Source of the DNA: Unio delphinus
Taxonomy: Eukaryota; Mollusca; Bivalvia; Unionida; Unionidae
Length of the DNA stretch: 64,000 bases
Assembly: GCA_029339505.1 (NCBI GenBank)
Contig: JAQISU010000118.1
Span: 5,073,501 to 5,137,500, forward strand
Direction: 5' to 3'
This document shows positions 1-12,333 of the stretch, piece after piece. Below the pieces are notes generated by a model, which was not told the DNA's origin, did no database searches, and saw only the letters and a list, made by a program, of their open reading frames with translations. The position numbers were made by a program, and so were the translations under genes. The first letter of the stretch is position 1. Each line of letters starts with the position of its first letter.

Positions 1-870
1 TATTTCCCTAGGAATGAGGGTTAAATATTTGGATCATTATTAATAGTGGTAACCATATTTATTTGGGTCTGAGATATTGAAATTCACTATAAAAATACCT
101 AGCCTACCTGATGTTTAACCACATTCCTTATTATAATTTTAGTAACAGATTGTTCTAACAATGAGCTTTTGTCCTACATCATGGCTCTCCATTTTATTAA
201 AATACATAATCTTATTTATTTGAGAAATCAGTCATTCTAGCTTAAACACTTTTAGGCAGAATCTGCCTTATTGTTGCACTGAGTATTTGATTTGGGTGAA
301 ATTATTTATTCAAATTATTACTCACTGAAAATAAAAAGTGCTATTAAATAATATTTTTGGACAAAAACATAAATTTGGAATTACAGTGAATACTAATGAA
401 TACATCTTTGACTATATTATTGTGATTAATTGAAAGACTATTAGTACATCATCACACTTCAGGCTACTGGTACATCAGTACAATAAAAACTACAGGCACA
501 TCAACACCTTTAATACTCGACCACACTTAATCTTAATTTGAACACCACAGAAACTTAATTAGATTGTTATTTATTAGGACAATGATATTTTAACTATTAG
601 GGATTTAAATATCAGTACTGTAAGTTCTTTTTCAATTTCCTTTTAGTATTTTAGGGAAATAAATTATTTGTTGAATGTTACAACATTTTTTAGTGTTTGC
701 TTTATTCTGTTACATAGTTTAAGACCATAGAGGTGTAATACTACCACATCTGTCAATCATGTACTGTCTATTTTCTTTCCAATGGACTACTACCCACTCT
801 CAAGTGAGTCTCTATTGGATTTTTTGTAATAAAGTCTGGAAATGCTATGCTTGTCTAACAATAATGTGTA
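1..870. other. AT-rich non-coding stretch, probable intron
   Basis: No exon, RNA gene or tandem array is visible here. The sequence is AT-rich and almost free of CpG, like the rest of the first 20 kb. If the minus-strand CH-domain gene described at 2017-2166 continues, this is its intron downstream of that exon. I looked on the minus strand for the rest of the CH domain and found none. Confidence 0.5.
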
Positions 871-936
871 TGTTGTGTAATGGTTTGTGATGGTTTGTAA
901 TGGTTTGTAATGGTTTGTGATGGTTTGTGATGGTTC
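871..936. repeat. 10-bp minisatellite
   Basis: About six tandem copies of tggtttgtra, where r alternates g and a. The array ends abruptly at tggttcatta. Short open frames crossing it on both strands are by-products of the repeat. Confidence 0.9.
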
Positions 937-1047
937 ATTACCTTGGCCACCTTTACTCCATAACAAGTACAAATATTATAACTGCTATGATTTTACTTTC
1001 CTTCAAACAAAACTTTCATTACATTTTTGCTATGACCCTAAAATTAG

Positions 1048-1760
1048 TCTCTTATAAAGTGTATAACATTCAAATGATCTCTAATAAAGTGTATACCATT
1101 CAAATGATCTCTAATAAAGTGAGATACATTCAAATGATCTCTAATAAAGTGTATACCATTGAAATGATCAATAATAAAGTGTATATCATTCAAATGATCT
1201 ATAATAAAGTGTATACCATTCAAAAATGATCTCTAATAAAGTTACATAACATTCAAATGATCTCTAATAAAGTGTATACCATTCAAATGATCTCTAATAA
1301 GGTGAGATACATTCAAATGATCTCTAATAAAGTGTATACCATTCAAATGATCTCTAATAAAGTGTATACCATTCAAATGATCCATAATAAAGTGTATACC
1401 ATTCAAAAATGATCTCTAATAAAGTTACATAACATTCAAATGATCTCTAATAAAGTTTATACCATTCAAATGATCTCTAATAAAGTGTATACCATTCAAA
1501 TGATCTCTAATAAAGTGTATACCATTCAAATGATCTCTAATAAAGTGTACACCATTCATATGATCTCTAATAAAGTGTACACCATTCAAATGATCTCTAA
1601 TAAAGTGAGATAACAGTCAAATGATTTCCATTAAAGTAGTATAATATTCAAACGATCTCTAATAAAGTGAGACAACATTCAAATGATTTCATTTAAAGTA
1701 GTATAATAATAAAATCATCTTCAGTAAAGTGGTATAACATTCAAATTATGATCTCTGATT
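1048..1760. repeat. 30-bp minisatellite, about 23 copies
   Basis: The period is 30 bp, with core taaagtgtataccattcaaa followed by tgatctctaa. Some units have a 2-bp insertion (caaaaatgat) or carry gagata for gtatac. The two 32-bp variant units recur about 180 bp apart, which suggests a six-unit higher-order pattern. The right end decays gradually. A 100-codon plus-strand frame at 927-1229 exists only because 30 is a multiple of three. Confidence 0.93.
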
Positions 1761-1860
1761 GTGTAGAACATGCTATGGTAATATGTAAGGCACAGGTTAT
1801 CATGCAGCTGACATAACCTTCTTGTACAGTAACATGACATATCTGAATTTATGTAAACAG

Positions 1861-2060
1861 GCCTCTGGACACAGGGTGTCACTCAGGTGACATAAATTAA
1901 ACCTTATTTTACACCAACACAACATACCTGTACTTTGTGTTGTAGAGAAGCCTCTGGACACAGGGTGTCAGTCAGGTGACATAAATTAAACCTCATTTTA
2001 CACCAACACAACATACCTGTACTTTGTGTTGTAGACAAGCCTCTGGACACAGGGTGTCAA
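1861..2060. repeat. 89-bp tandem repeat that includes an exon end and splice donor
   Basis: The segment starting gcctctggacacagggtgtc occurs at 1861, 1950 and 2039, giving a period of 89 bp. The intervening block carrying acatacctgtactttgtg occurs twice. On the minus strand that block is the 3' end of the CH-domain exon plus its donor (ACAG then GTATGT). The exon end has therefore been tandemly copied downstream into the intron. The second donor copy lies at 1928/1927. Confidence 0.9.
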
Positions 2061-2166
2061 TCAGCTGACACAAGACCTGTCCCTCCTGCAGGGTAACCAC
2101 ATTTGCTTCACCCTCACTTTTTGGCCTTACATCACTTAGAACTGAGTTCACCCAGTTCATGTACAC
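2017..2166 (-). CDS. Internal exon encoding the start of a calponin-homology (CH) domain
   Basis: This minus-strand exon has exactly 50 open codons, phase 0 at both ends. The acceptor is a pyrimidine-rich tract ending TATTTTCCAG just above 2166. The donor is ACAG followed by GTATGT below 2017. It reads VYMNWVNSVL at the start and VLCQLIDTL near residues 31-39. The W-V-N-x-x-L motif, then an L-x-x-G-x-x-L-C-x-L-I-x-x-L pattern, is typical of the first helices of a CH domain, an actin- or microtubule-binding fold. The residues before the second motif include an acidic loop. Family knowledge suggests a dixin-type or other N-terminal CH protein, but I cannot assign one. The rest of the CH domain must lie in exons left of the window. 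The exon is boxed between two tandem arrays, one of which contains copies of its 3' end. Confidence 0.75.
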
Positions 2167-2187
2167 CTGGAAAATACAAAGTGGAAT

Positions 2188-3712
2188 AAAGGACTTTATT
2201 ACAGTCTAGTCTTCTTAAATGGGATTTTATTTATATGACTAAAGGACTTTATTACAGTCTAGTCTTCTTAATAGGATTTTCATTTATATGACTAAAGGAC
2301 TTTATTACAGTCTAGTCTTCTTAAATGGATTTTCATTTATATGACTAAAGGACTTTATTACAGTCTAGTCTTCTTAATGGGATTTTCATTTATATGACTA
2401 AAGGACTTTATTACAGTCTAGTCTTCTTAATGGGATTTCATTTATATGACTAAAGGACTTTCTTACAGTCTAGTCTTCTTAATGGGATTTCATTTATATG
2501 ACTAAACAACTTTATTACAGTCTAGTCTTCTTAATGGGATTTCATTTATATGACTAAAGGACTTTATTACAGTCTAGTCTTCTTAATAGGATTTCATTTA
2601 TATGACTAAAGGACTTTATTACAGTCTAGTCTTCTTAATGGGATTTCATTTATATGACTAAAGGACTTTATTACAGTCTAGTCTTCTTAATAGGATTTTC
2701 AATTATATGACTAAAGGGCTTTCTTACAGTCTAGTCTTCTTAATGGGATTTCATTTATATGACTAAAGGACTTTATTACAGTCTAGTCTTCTTAATAGGA
2801 TTTTCATTTATATGACTAAAGGACTTTATTACAGTCTAGTCTTCTTAATAGGATTTTATTTATATGACTAAAGGACTTTCTTACAGTCTAGTCTTCTTAA
2901 TGGGATTTCATTTATATGACTAAAGGACTTTATTACAGTCTAGTCTTCTTAATAGGATTTTCATTTATATGACTAAAGGACTTTATTACAGTCTAGTCTT
3001 CTTAATAGGATTTTATTTATATGACTAAAGGACTTTCTTACAGTCTAGTCTTCTTAATGGGATTTTCATTTATATGACTAAAGGACTTTATTACAGTCTA
3101 GTCTTCTTAATAGGATTTTCATTTATATGACTAAAGGACTTTATTACAATCTAGTCTTCTTAATGGGATTTTATTTATATGACTAAAGGACTTTATTACA
3201 GTCTAGTCTTCTTAATGGGATTTTATTTATATGACTAAAGGACTTTATTACAGTCTAGTCTTCTTAATGGGATTTTCATTTATATGACTAAAGGACTTTA
3301 TTACAGTCTAGTCTTCTTAATGGGATTTTATTTATATGACTAAATGACTTTATTACAGTCTAGTCTTCTTAATAGGATTTTATTTATATGACTCAAGGAC
3401 TTTATTACAGTCTAGTCTTCTTAATAGGATTTTATTTATATGACTAAAGGACTTTATTACAGTCTAGTCTTCTTAATGGGATTTTCATTTATATGACTAA
3501 AGGACTTTATTACAGTCTAGTCTTCTTAATGGGATTTTATTTATATGACTAAAGGACTTTATTACAGTCTAGTCTTCTTAATGGGATTTTATTTATATGA
3601 CTAAAGGACTTTATTACAGTATAGTCTTCTTAATGGGATTTTCATTTATATGACTAAAGGACTTTATTACAGTATAGTCTTCTTCATGGGATTTTCATTT
3701 ATATGACTAAAG
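2188..3712. repeat. 51-53-bp minisatellite, about 29 copies
   Basis: The unit starts ggactttattacagtctagt, continues with cttcttaat, and ends with tatatgactaaa. Units differ by one or two bases in the ggatttt(ca)ttta segment, which gives several subtypes in mixed order. The array begins only about 22 bp above the acceptor of the CH-domain exon on the minus strand, so it occupies the 3' end of that intron. Confidence 0.95.
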
Positions 3713-3738
3713 TCAATAGTAGGTTGATCCTTTGGTAA

Positions 3739-4425
3739 ACAAGTGATCATTGACAATGCCAACAAACCAAGATTTGGCAAGCTAATAATCATTGACAATG
3801 CCAACTGACCAAGATTTGGCAAACTAGTGATTGTTGACAATGGCTATTGACCAAGCAGCATAAGACAGTGATCACTGACATTACCAAATGACAAGCACTG
3901 TGAGATAGTAATCACTGACAATGCCAATTGACAAAGCTATGACATGCTAGTAATTGTTAACAATGGCAACTGACCAAGCTTTGGCAAGCTAATAATCACT
4001 GACAATGCCAACTGATTAAGAATTGTGTGGCAGTAATCACTGACAATGCCAACTGACCAAGTTTTACAAGCTAGTAATCAATGCCAACTGATCAAGATTT
4101 GACAAGCTAGTGATCACTGACAATAACTACTGACCAAACATTGGCAAGCTATTTATTACTGACAATGCCATTGGATCAGGCTTTGATAAGGTATTAATCA
4201 CTAACAATGCCAATTAACCAAGCTCTGGCAATCTAGTGTACACTGAAAATGTCAATTGGACAAGCTAGTAATCACTGACAATACCAACTGACCAAACAGT
4301 ATGAGAAAGTCATCTTTAACAATGGCAACTGACCAAGTTTTGGCAAGCTAGTATCACTGACAATGCTAACAGACCAAGCTCTGGCAAGCAAGTGACCACC
4401 AACACTGCTAACTGACCATGCAATG
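3739..4425. repeat. Degenerate 42-43-bp minisatellite, about 15 copies
   Basis: Diverged units share the cores actgacaatgccaactgacc and tttggcaagctagtaatc. Indels are frequent, so the period wanders around 42-43 bp. It looks older than the neighbouring 53-bp and 33-bp arrays. The minus-strand frame at 4272-4574 is not a gene. Confidence 0.88.
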
Positions 4426-5287
4426 TGAAGGATCCTCTTAGCCATGTGAATCAGGTTATATATATTTAATTCCATTACATAATATTGTATTTGTAACTTT
4501 TTATAAAAACTAGATTTGACATTTTCCAGAAATTCAGTTAAGATCTGTTTGACCTGACTGTTTTTTATAATCAACTAATAGAAACTTTGTGTCTAATGCT
4601 GACCTAATTCCTGGCCTTGATTCAGAACCAGTGAGAGTTAAAGTAAACAACCTCTTTTATTTTTTCTCAGAGTAAGATTCATAAAGTAATAAAGGCCATA
4701 CTTGGAGTATGTAATAAATAACTTGCATCAATTAGGTTTTTTTTCCGGTGGACTGAACCATATCTGGGCATCTGTTTTGCATCTTAGATAGATTTATTAT
4801 TGATGTTTTGAGAAAGAATAGTCATTACTTGCCATAACCACTGGAGATGTCCAGGTGTTTTAAATTGTAACCAGTTCTTGGGGCTAATTATTTTATTTTC
4901 TTCAAATTATTTGGATTCCAACAGATTATTTATCCCTGGAAATACTTGTGCATTAAATTATTTCTTGGACAAGGACAGGTATCGAAATTTGAATCAAATT
5001 CAAACACTGGAATATTATTTTCTGTAATTCAACAAAGAACTGTTGACACATCAGTACAAGTTGTCCATAGCACATGTCATCACCTTCCATTTTGGATTTC
5101 AATGGTATTCAAACAGTTTCATCAGAACATTTTATTACTAGGACTTCAATTTTTTAATTCATGGATTATTTTTGGAATTGATTCATAAAACCATAAGTTC
5201 TTTGTCTCAATTTTACCGTTTTTCTACGGAATAAAATATTTGTAATTTTTTTTACAAAGCTTGTTGTCTTTAGTCTTATCTTGTTAC
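4426..5287. other. Non-repetitive AT-rich intron sequence
   Basis: About 860 bp of unique sequence between two arrays. It contains an 80-codon plus-strand frame (4946-5188) with no recognisable motif, no convincing splice sites and low CpG. I see nothing functional that I can support. Confidence 0.45.
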
Positions 5288-8035
5288 TCACACTGCCATA
5301 CAATACAATGGATTGAATAATCGCACTGCCATACAATGCATTGGACTGAATACTCACACTGCCATACAATGCATTCGACTGAATACTCACAATGCCATAC
5401 AATGCATTGGACTGAATACTCACACTGACATACAAAGCAATGGACTGAATATTCATATTGCCATGGAGTGAATATTCACACTGCCATACAATGCAATGGA
5501 CTGAATAATCACAATGCCATACAATGCAATGGACTAAATACTCACACTGCCATACAATGCAATAAACTGAATACTCACAATGCCATACCATGCAATGGAC
5601 TGAATACTCACACTGCCATACAATGCAATGGATTGAATATTCACACTGCCATACAATGCAATGGACTGAATACTACACTGCCATACAATTCAATGGATTG
5701 AATACTCACACTTCCATACCATGCATTGGACTGAATACTCACACTGCCATACAATTCAATGGATTGAATATTCACACTGCCATACCATGTAATGGACTGA
5801 ATACTCATACTGCCATACAATGCAATGGATTGAATACTCACACTGCCATATAATACAATGGATTGAATATTCACACTGCCATACAATATAATGGACTGAA
5901 TATTCACACTGCCATACAATGCAATGGACTGAATACTCACACTGCCATACAATCCAATGGATTGAGTATTCACACTGCCATACAATATAATGGACTGAAT
6001 ACTCTCACTGCCATACAATGCAAAGGATTGAATACTCCCACTGCCATACAATGCAATGGACTGAATATTCACACTGCCATACCATGTAATGGACTGAATA
6101 TTCATACTGCCATACAATGCAAAGGACTGAATACCCACACTGCCATACAATACAATGGACTGAATATTCACACTGCCATACAATGTAATGGACTGAATAC
6201 TCACACTGCCATACGATGCAATGGACTGAATACTCACACAGCCATACAATGCAATGAACTTAATACTCACACTGCCATACCATGCAAATGACTGAATACT
6301 CACACTGCCATACGATGCAATTGAGTGAATACTCACACTGCCATACAATACAATGGATTGAATAATAACACTGCCATACAATGCATTGGACTGAATATTC
6401 ACACTGCCACAATGCAATGAACTGAATACTCACACTGCCATACAATGCATTGGACTGAATACTCACACTGCCATACAATGCAATTGACTGAATATTCACA
6501 TTGCCATGGACAGAATACTCACACTGCCATACAATGTAATGGACTGAATAATCACAATGCCATACAGTTCAATGGACTGAATACTCACACTGCCATAAAA
6601 TGCAATGGACTTAATACTCACACAGCCATACAATGTAATGGACTGAATACTCACACTGCCATACAATGCAATGGACTGAATACTCACATTGCCATACAAT
6701 GCAATGGACTGAATATTCACACTGCCATACCATGCAATGGACTGAATACTCACACTACCATACAATGCAATGGACTGAATATTCACACTGCCATACCATG
6801 CAATGGACTGAATACTCACACTGCCATACAATGCAATGGACTGAATATTCACACTGCCATACAATGCAATGGACTGAATACTCACACTGTCATACCATGC
6901 AACGGACTGAATACTCACAATGCCATACAATGCAATAGACTGAATACTCACACTGCCATACAATGCAATGGACTGAATATTCACACTGCCATACCATGCA
7001 ATGGACTGAATACTCACACTGCCATACAATGCAATGGACTGAATATTCACACTGCCATACCATGCAATGGACTGAATATTCACATTGCCATGGACTGAAT
7101 ACTCACACTGCCATACAATGCAATGGACTGAATACTCACACTGCCACAATGCATTGGACTGAATACTCACACTGCCATACCATGCAATGGACTGAATACT
7201 CACACTGCCATACAATGCAATGGACTGAATACTCACACTGCCATACAATGCAATGGACTGAATATTCACACTGCCATACCATGCAATGGACTGAATACTC
7301 ACACTGCCATACAATGCAATGGACTGAATACTCACACTGCCATACAATGCAATGGACTGAATATTCACACTGCCATACCATGCAATGGACTGAATACTCA
7401 CAATGCCATACAATGTAATGGACTGAATACTCACACTGCCATACAATGCATTGGACTGAATACTCACGCTGCCATACAATGCAATGGACTGAATACTCAC
7501 AATGCCATACAATGCAATGGACTGAATATTCACACTGCCATACAATGCAATGGACTGAATACTCACAATGCCATACAATACAATGGATTGAATAATCACA
7601 TTGCCATGGACTGAATACTCACACTGCCATACAATGCAATGGACTAAATACTCACACTGCCACAATGCATTGGACTGAATACTCACACTGCCATACAAAG
7701 TAATGGACTGAATACTCACACTGCCATAAAATGAAATGGACTGAATACTCACAATGCCATACAATGCAATGGACTGAATACTCACAATGCCATACAATGC
7801 AATGGACTGAATACTCACACTGCCATACAATGCAATGGACTGAATATTCACATTGCCATGGACTGAATACTCACACTGCCATACAATGTGATGGACTGAA
7901 TACTCACACTGCCACAATGCATTGGACTGAATACTCACACTGCCATACACTGCCATACAATGCAATGGACTGAATACTCACAACGCCATACAATGATTTG
8001 ATACAATGATACAATGCAATGGACTGAATACTCAC
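5288..8035. repeat. 33-bp minisatellite, about 83 copies, open in several frames
   Basis: The unit is gccatacaatgcaatggact plus gaatactcacact, 33 bp long. Because 33 is eleven codons, several frames stay open. The plus strand reads an 11-residue repeat around HTAIQCNGLNT. The minus strand reads one around GSVSIQSIALY, including a 489-codon frame at 6496-7965. Shortened units that lose 'tacaatgcaatg' recur (for example near 6493, 7087, 7603 and 7855) and mark a higher-order pattern. Nothing supports translation: frames are open on both strands and there is no unique flanking coding sequence. Confidence 0.95.
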
Positions 8036-8336
8036 CTGCTTTAGTAAAGTATTCTGTATAATGAGTCATAAAGCAAACCCCCAAAGATACATTTGAAAAA
8101 TAAATCAATTAATTTGCTGAACTTTACGTCTGAAAAACAAAATTAATTATTTTTTTTGATCTATTATAAAAAAGCAAGCATTTTACTGATTACACCATCT
8201 AATTTCATAGGTACCACCTACCTATGCTGCAAACAACTGTAATGAATTTCACATTTCATTAAAATAAATCATAAGCAATGACTGGCATTAAGCTGAACAG
8301 GAAGGCAAAACTAAACTCATAAGCACATACACACAG
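8036..8336. other. Unique AT-rich sequence
   Basis: About 300 bp between two arrays. No coding, RNA or repeat feature is seen. Confidence 0.4.
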
Positions 8337-8625
8337 ACATAAATCTAGGAGTAAAATCAGGTTTTAAAAAAATATTTTGATTACATAAAACTAGGAGTAA
8401 AACCAGGTTTTAAAAACATATTAGTTTGATTACATAAATCTAGAAATAAAATCAGGTTTAAAAAAATATTTTGATTACATAAATCTAAGAATAAAATCAG
8501 TTTTTAAAAATAGGATTTTGATTACATAAATCTAGAAGTAAAAATCAGGTTTTAAAAAAATAATTTTGTGATTACATAATTCCAGGAGTAAAATCAGGTT
8601 TCTAAAAATATTATTATTTTGATTG
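8337..8625. repeat. About 46-bp minisatellite, six copies
   Basis: Units begin acataaatctaggagtaaaa and continue tcaggttttaaaaa, ending in ttttgatt. Length varies by a few bases through changes in the A-run. Confidence 0.88.
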
Positions 8626-8817
8626 TTGGCATACCAGCACAAACATTGCCTATTCATGTTCACTAAGAAATGTTTACAACATGAATTTGATTTGGGCATT
8701 TTTACATGACTATCCCAAAATCAGAGATTAAACTAATGGAAAGATATTTTACAAAGAATTCAATGGGAATCCATGATATACTATAACACCTTCAGATATT
8801 AATATATTTATAAATGC

Positions 8818-8916
8818 ATCATGAGTTCAAACCCAGCCAGACTCAAACTAAAAATGTTTAAGAATGGTACTAGCCAGTGTTCAGCATTTTTTAAGCTACA
8901 TTAAAAATCCAAAATG
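8818..8916 (+). mobile_element. Internally deleted SINE remnant
   Basis: The segment has a decayed B-box-like gagttcaaaccc and the linker aatggtacta. It then jumps to gttcagcatt and straight to the tail aagctacattaaaaatcca. These blocks occur in the same order in the full SINE copies at 27.6 and 28.3 kb, where about 180 bp more lies between them. I read it as an old copy with a large internal deletion. Confidence 0.65.
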
Positions 8917-8963
8917 CACACATTTATAAATCACTTTCAAACAAAAATTATGTGTATGTATAA

Positions 8964-8965
<2 letters not shown>

Positions 8966-9028
<63 letters not shown>

Positions 9029-9058
9029 CGTGTATGTGCGTGTGCATGCATTCGTGTG
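8966..9058. repeat. (GT)n microsatellite
   Basis: A pure GT run from 8966 to about 9024, then an imperfect tail with gcgtgcg and gtgcatgc. Confidence 0.97.
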
Positions 9059-9112
9059 TTGAAGGGTTAGGTGTGCAGTTAGGATAATTCAACCTGATAG
9101 GATAAGATATTT

Positions 9113-9550
9113 GTCAGTGCTGAGTCTTTGATAACACAGTTCATTGTCAGGGCCAAGTCTTTGATAAAACAGTTCATTGTCAGGGCCAAGTCTTTAATAA
9201 CACAGTTCATTGTCAGGGCCAAGTCTTTGATAACACAGTTCATTATCAGTGACTTGTCTTTGATAGCACAGTTCATTATCAGTGCCAAGTCTTTGATAAC
9301 ACAGTTCATTGTCAGTGACTTGTCTTTGATAACACAGTTCACTGTCAGTGCCAAGTATTTGATAACACAGTTTATTGTCAATGCCAAGTCATTGATACCA
9401 CAGATCATTGTCAGTGCCAAGTCTTTGATAACACAGTTCATTGTCAGTGACTTGTCTTTGATAACACAGTTCATTGTCAGTGCCAAGTCTTTGATAACAC
9501 AGTTCATTGTCAGTGACTTGTCTTTGATAACACAGTTCATCGCCAGTGGT
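9113..9550. repeat. Second, unrelated 33-bp minisatellite, about 13 copies
   Basis: The unit is cagttcattgtcagtgccaa plus gtctttgataaca. Two subtypes (gtgccaag and gtgacttg) alternate in the second half. Frames stay open on both strands (plus 9128-9559, minus 9079-9540) because the period is eleven codons. Sequence composition differs from the 33-bp array at 5288-8035. Confidence 0.93.
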
Positions 9551-10393
9551 TTGCACTGAATATTAATCCAGATAGATTTATAATGAGCTATTATAATTAT
9601 AAAGTCATCAATGATTTATCAAGCATTTTTCGTTTCAAATATATATTAAAACATATGTATTGATTTACATCCAACCAATAAAATCAATACATAATCATTT
9701 GATATGTTCTTCATGTGAATACAATCTTTGAGTATAGGTAAATACTGTACATTCCAATGTATCTATAAATTCAAGTATGATATTTACAGAAATAAAAAGA
9801 TTACGTTTTCTGTTTTTTAGTCCATATTCAAGTCGATGTGTTTAAGAACTTTCTTCTACTGACATTGTAAAACAAACATGTATAGCACTGCCACCACTAC
9901 AGGATTAGAAGTGAAAGTAAATTTTAAAATTTGATGGCTTTGTTTAGGTTTTCTTGAGGTTTTGAATTTTTTTTAGGTTCAAGACACAAAGCAAGTACAA
10001 GATTATCTCCATGGTGAGCAAAACATTTTATTAAAATAATTTAAGTATGCTATGTGTTTTTGTTGTAAAAAAAAAACAAAAAAAAAACAAAGTAAAAATG
10101 AAATACATAATTAAGAACCAAAAACCTAATAGTGAAAAAAAATATTCCAACTGCTAGGCTGGCTTAACAAAAAACTGCAAGAAAGCATTCATCATCTTTT
10201 CAAATATTTTATGTTTATAATTAATTTTGATTTCCTTCAGATTTATATGCTTGTTTTTTGTTTCTATGGTGAAAATGAATTTTTCAGTTTTTCATGGTTC
10301 TGGAGTTCCACTTCTAACCCTGCAGGCAATCAGAAACTATAACAAGAAACAAACATGCATAAAACTGACAACTAATGCTATTTCCAAAATAGC
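9551..10393. other. Unique AT-rich intron sequence
   Basis: It includes A-rich tracts around 10068-10100. No exon was accepted. A good minus-strand acceptor near 10326 is listed among rejected items. Confidence 0.4.
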
Positions 10394-10455
<62 letters not shown>

Positions 10456-10469
10456 GATGATGATGATGA
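10394..10469. repeat. (GAT)n microsatellite
   Basis: About 25 ATG/GAT triplets with one GAAGAT interruption. The same triplet forms the tail of the LINE fragment ending at 16084, but no LINE sequence is recognisable beside this run. Confidence 0.97.
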
Positions 10470-10886
10470 ACATTTTTCTTTAAATTCTGAGATAAAACTT
10501 AAATTAGCTAACTATCAAACAATTAAGTCATGCAAATATGTTAAAGTCTGAATGAAAATCTATGACTTGTTTCATCAACTTAAAGAGCTTCTAAACCATT
10601 TTTCTTATCAAACAGATCAAAACTATTAGTAATAATGTATGTTATCTTGAATTGGTGTGTCATACCAAGGATTCCTAACAAATTAACAAAGAATTGTGCA
10701 AGATTAGGTCCATAGAGTCAAATAAATGTTCATGATAAGGTGAACTTTATGAACACAACAAATTGATAAAATCAGTAATTACCCTCATAATTAAATTTTT
10801 GTACAGGTAATCTATACAATTCTATCCGTTCATTCAGAAATCCTGACTTGGATCAAACCATTCCAACACTAAGTTCAAGTCCAAAA
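10470..10886. other. Unique AT-rich intron sequence
   Basis: No coding sequence, repeat or RNA signal was seen. Confidence 0.4.
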
Positions 10887-11132
10887 CCTGTTTAAACAGA
10901 TGTGAAAACATTCTCTAATAACACTCCCATGTAATACCTGTTTAAACAGATGTGAATATATTTTCTAATAACACTCCCATGTAATACCTGTTTAAACAGA
11001 TGTAAAAACATTCTCTAATAAACTCCCATCTAATACCTGTTTAAACAGATGTGTAAAACATTTTCCAATAACATTCCCATCTAATACCTGTTTAAATAGA
11101 TGTGTAATTTTCCAATAACACTCCCATCTAAA
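10887..11132. repeat. 50-bp minisatellite, five copies
   Basis: Units start cctgtttaaacagatgtg at 10887, 10937, 10987 and 11037, with a final shortened unit. They continue with an attctctaataacactccca-type core. The small minus-strand frame at 10992-11216 follows from the repeat. Confidence 0.92.
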
Positions 11133-12018
11133 ACTTGACCAATCAGACATGTAATAATTAAGGGAATTTGGTAATCTATTGGTTTTGTATATACTCACAA
11201 GCAAAATCAAGGGCAAATACTAATATTGCTATAAAAGCATGAAATCTAAATTTGAAATATTATCTTTTTCTCTTTAAGAAAAACTGACTTTAAAAAAAAC
11301 AACATCTAAGCAAAGTGCTTTGTACTGAACAAGATGCTGTCAAACAATATCAAGGGAGGTAACCACTCTGAATATAGTAATTTAATCCTGGGATTACAAT
11401 TTTAGTTATGTATTTAAACAGCTATAATTGCAAGGGCAGAAGGCAAATGAAGTTAAATTTAAAAAGTGTCAATTATTAGAAATACAAACTATTTTTAGTA
11501 ACTGATAGTTTACAAATTGCCATAAACTTGAGTGGAACAATTCCCTTTAAGCCAACACGAGTACCTTGATTCTTTTACTGACACATTATATGCCTGCCCT
11601 GTGTTTAATAGTTCTAAATGTAGAGCTGCTTGGCAGTGGGGATTATTAATCAATGGCTTTCAATAACCTCGATCTTTGGTTAAGGTGTACACAGTGCTTA
11701 AAATGAACACTAATCCAATATCAGTGAATTATCAGACAGATCACTACAACTACAACCACTACAACTCTATTGAATCAACAACAAAAAATCCAGTCACTGT
11801 CATAAGTTAATATGTGGATTTGTATTGGATGTGTTTTATCAAACAAGTAATGACATGCTCTTTCATAGTAACTTAGTCTGCTTATTTTGTTTTATGATGA
11901 CCTGACAAGACTCTGCACTTGAAGTGGTACAATGAATTCCAGTACAGAAATGTCCATGTGTTCTTCAACATTCTTCAACACATCAAGTACATAAGGATGA
12001 TGACTGCAAAAACAGCAC
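11133..12018. other. Unique AT-rich intron sequence
   Basis: About 890 bp with no gene or repeat that I can support. Only a few CpGs are present. Confidence 0.4.
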
Positions 12019-12173
12019 ATATGCTGAACCAGTCTGATATCCTAGACCAGTCCACTACACATGCTGAACCAGTCTGATATCCCAGACTAATCCACTACAC
12101 ATGCTGAACCAGTCTGATATCCCAGACCAGTCGTACACATGCTGAACCAGTCTGATATCTCAGACCAGTCCAC
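12019..12173. repeat. 40-bp minisatellite, four copies
   Basis: atgctgaaccagtctgatat recurs at 12021, 12061, 12101 and 12139, the last after a 2-bp deletion. The linker is a variant of cccagaccagtccactacac. Confidence 0.93.
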
Positions 12174-12310
12174 TAATTTAAATACTAATGATATTAAATG
12201 TTTTAGAATATCAAGTTAGTGGCAAAATAGCTAGTCAGCAATAGTTGTGTTGGAAAACTCAATCGATAATGAAGACTTTCACTGACTGACAGATTTTATT
12301 TATATATCAC

Positions 12311-12333
12311 GCAGTGAATAAAATATTCACTGC
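12311..12333. other. Perfect short hairpin
   Basis: Ten bases (gcagtgaata) are followed by aaa and then by their exact reverse complement. It lies where the tRNA-like head of the adjacent SINE copy would be expected. It may be a chance product of decay. Confidence 0.6.

Noticed and set aside
6496..7965. 489-codon minus-strand open frame
   Set aside because: It lies wholly in the 33-bp array, and frames in the opposite strand are open too. There is no unique sequence, signal or domain.
10270..10326. Minus-strand acceptor-like site (gattgcctgcag) followed by a coiled-coil-like 17-codon stretch
   Set aside because: The stretch ends in a stop without a donor. It is unlikely to be an internal exon N-terminal to the CH domain.
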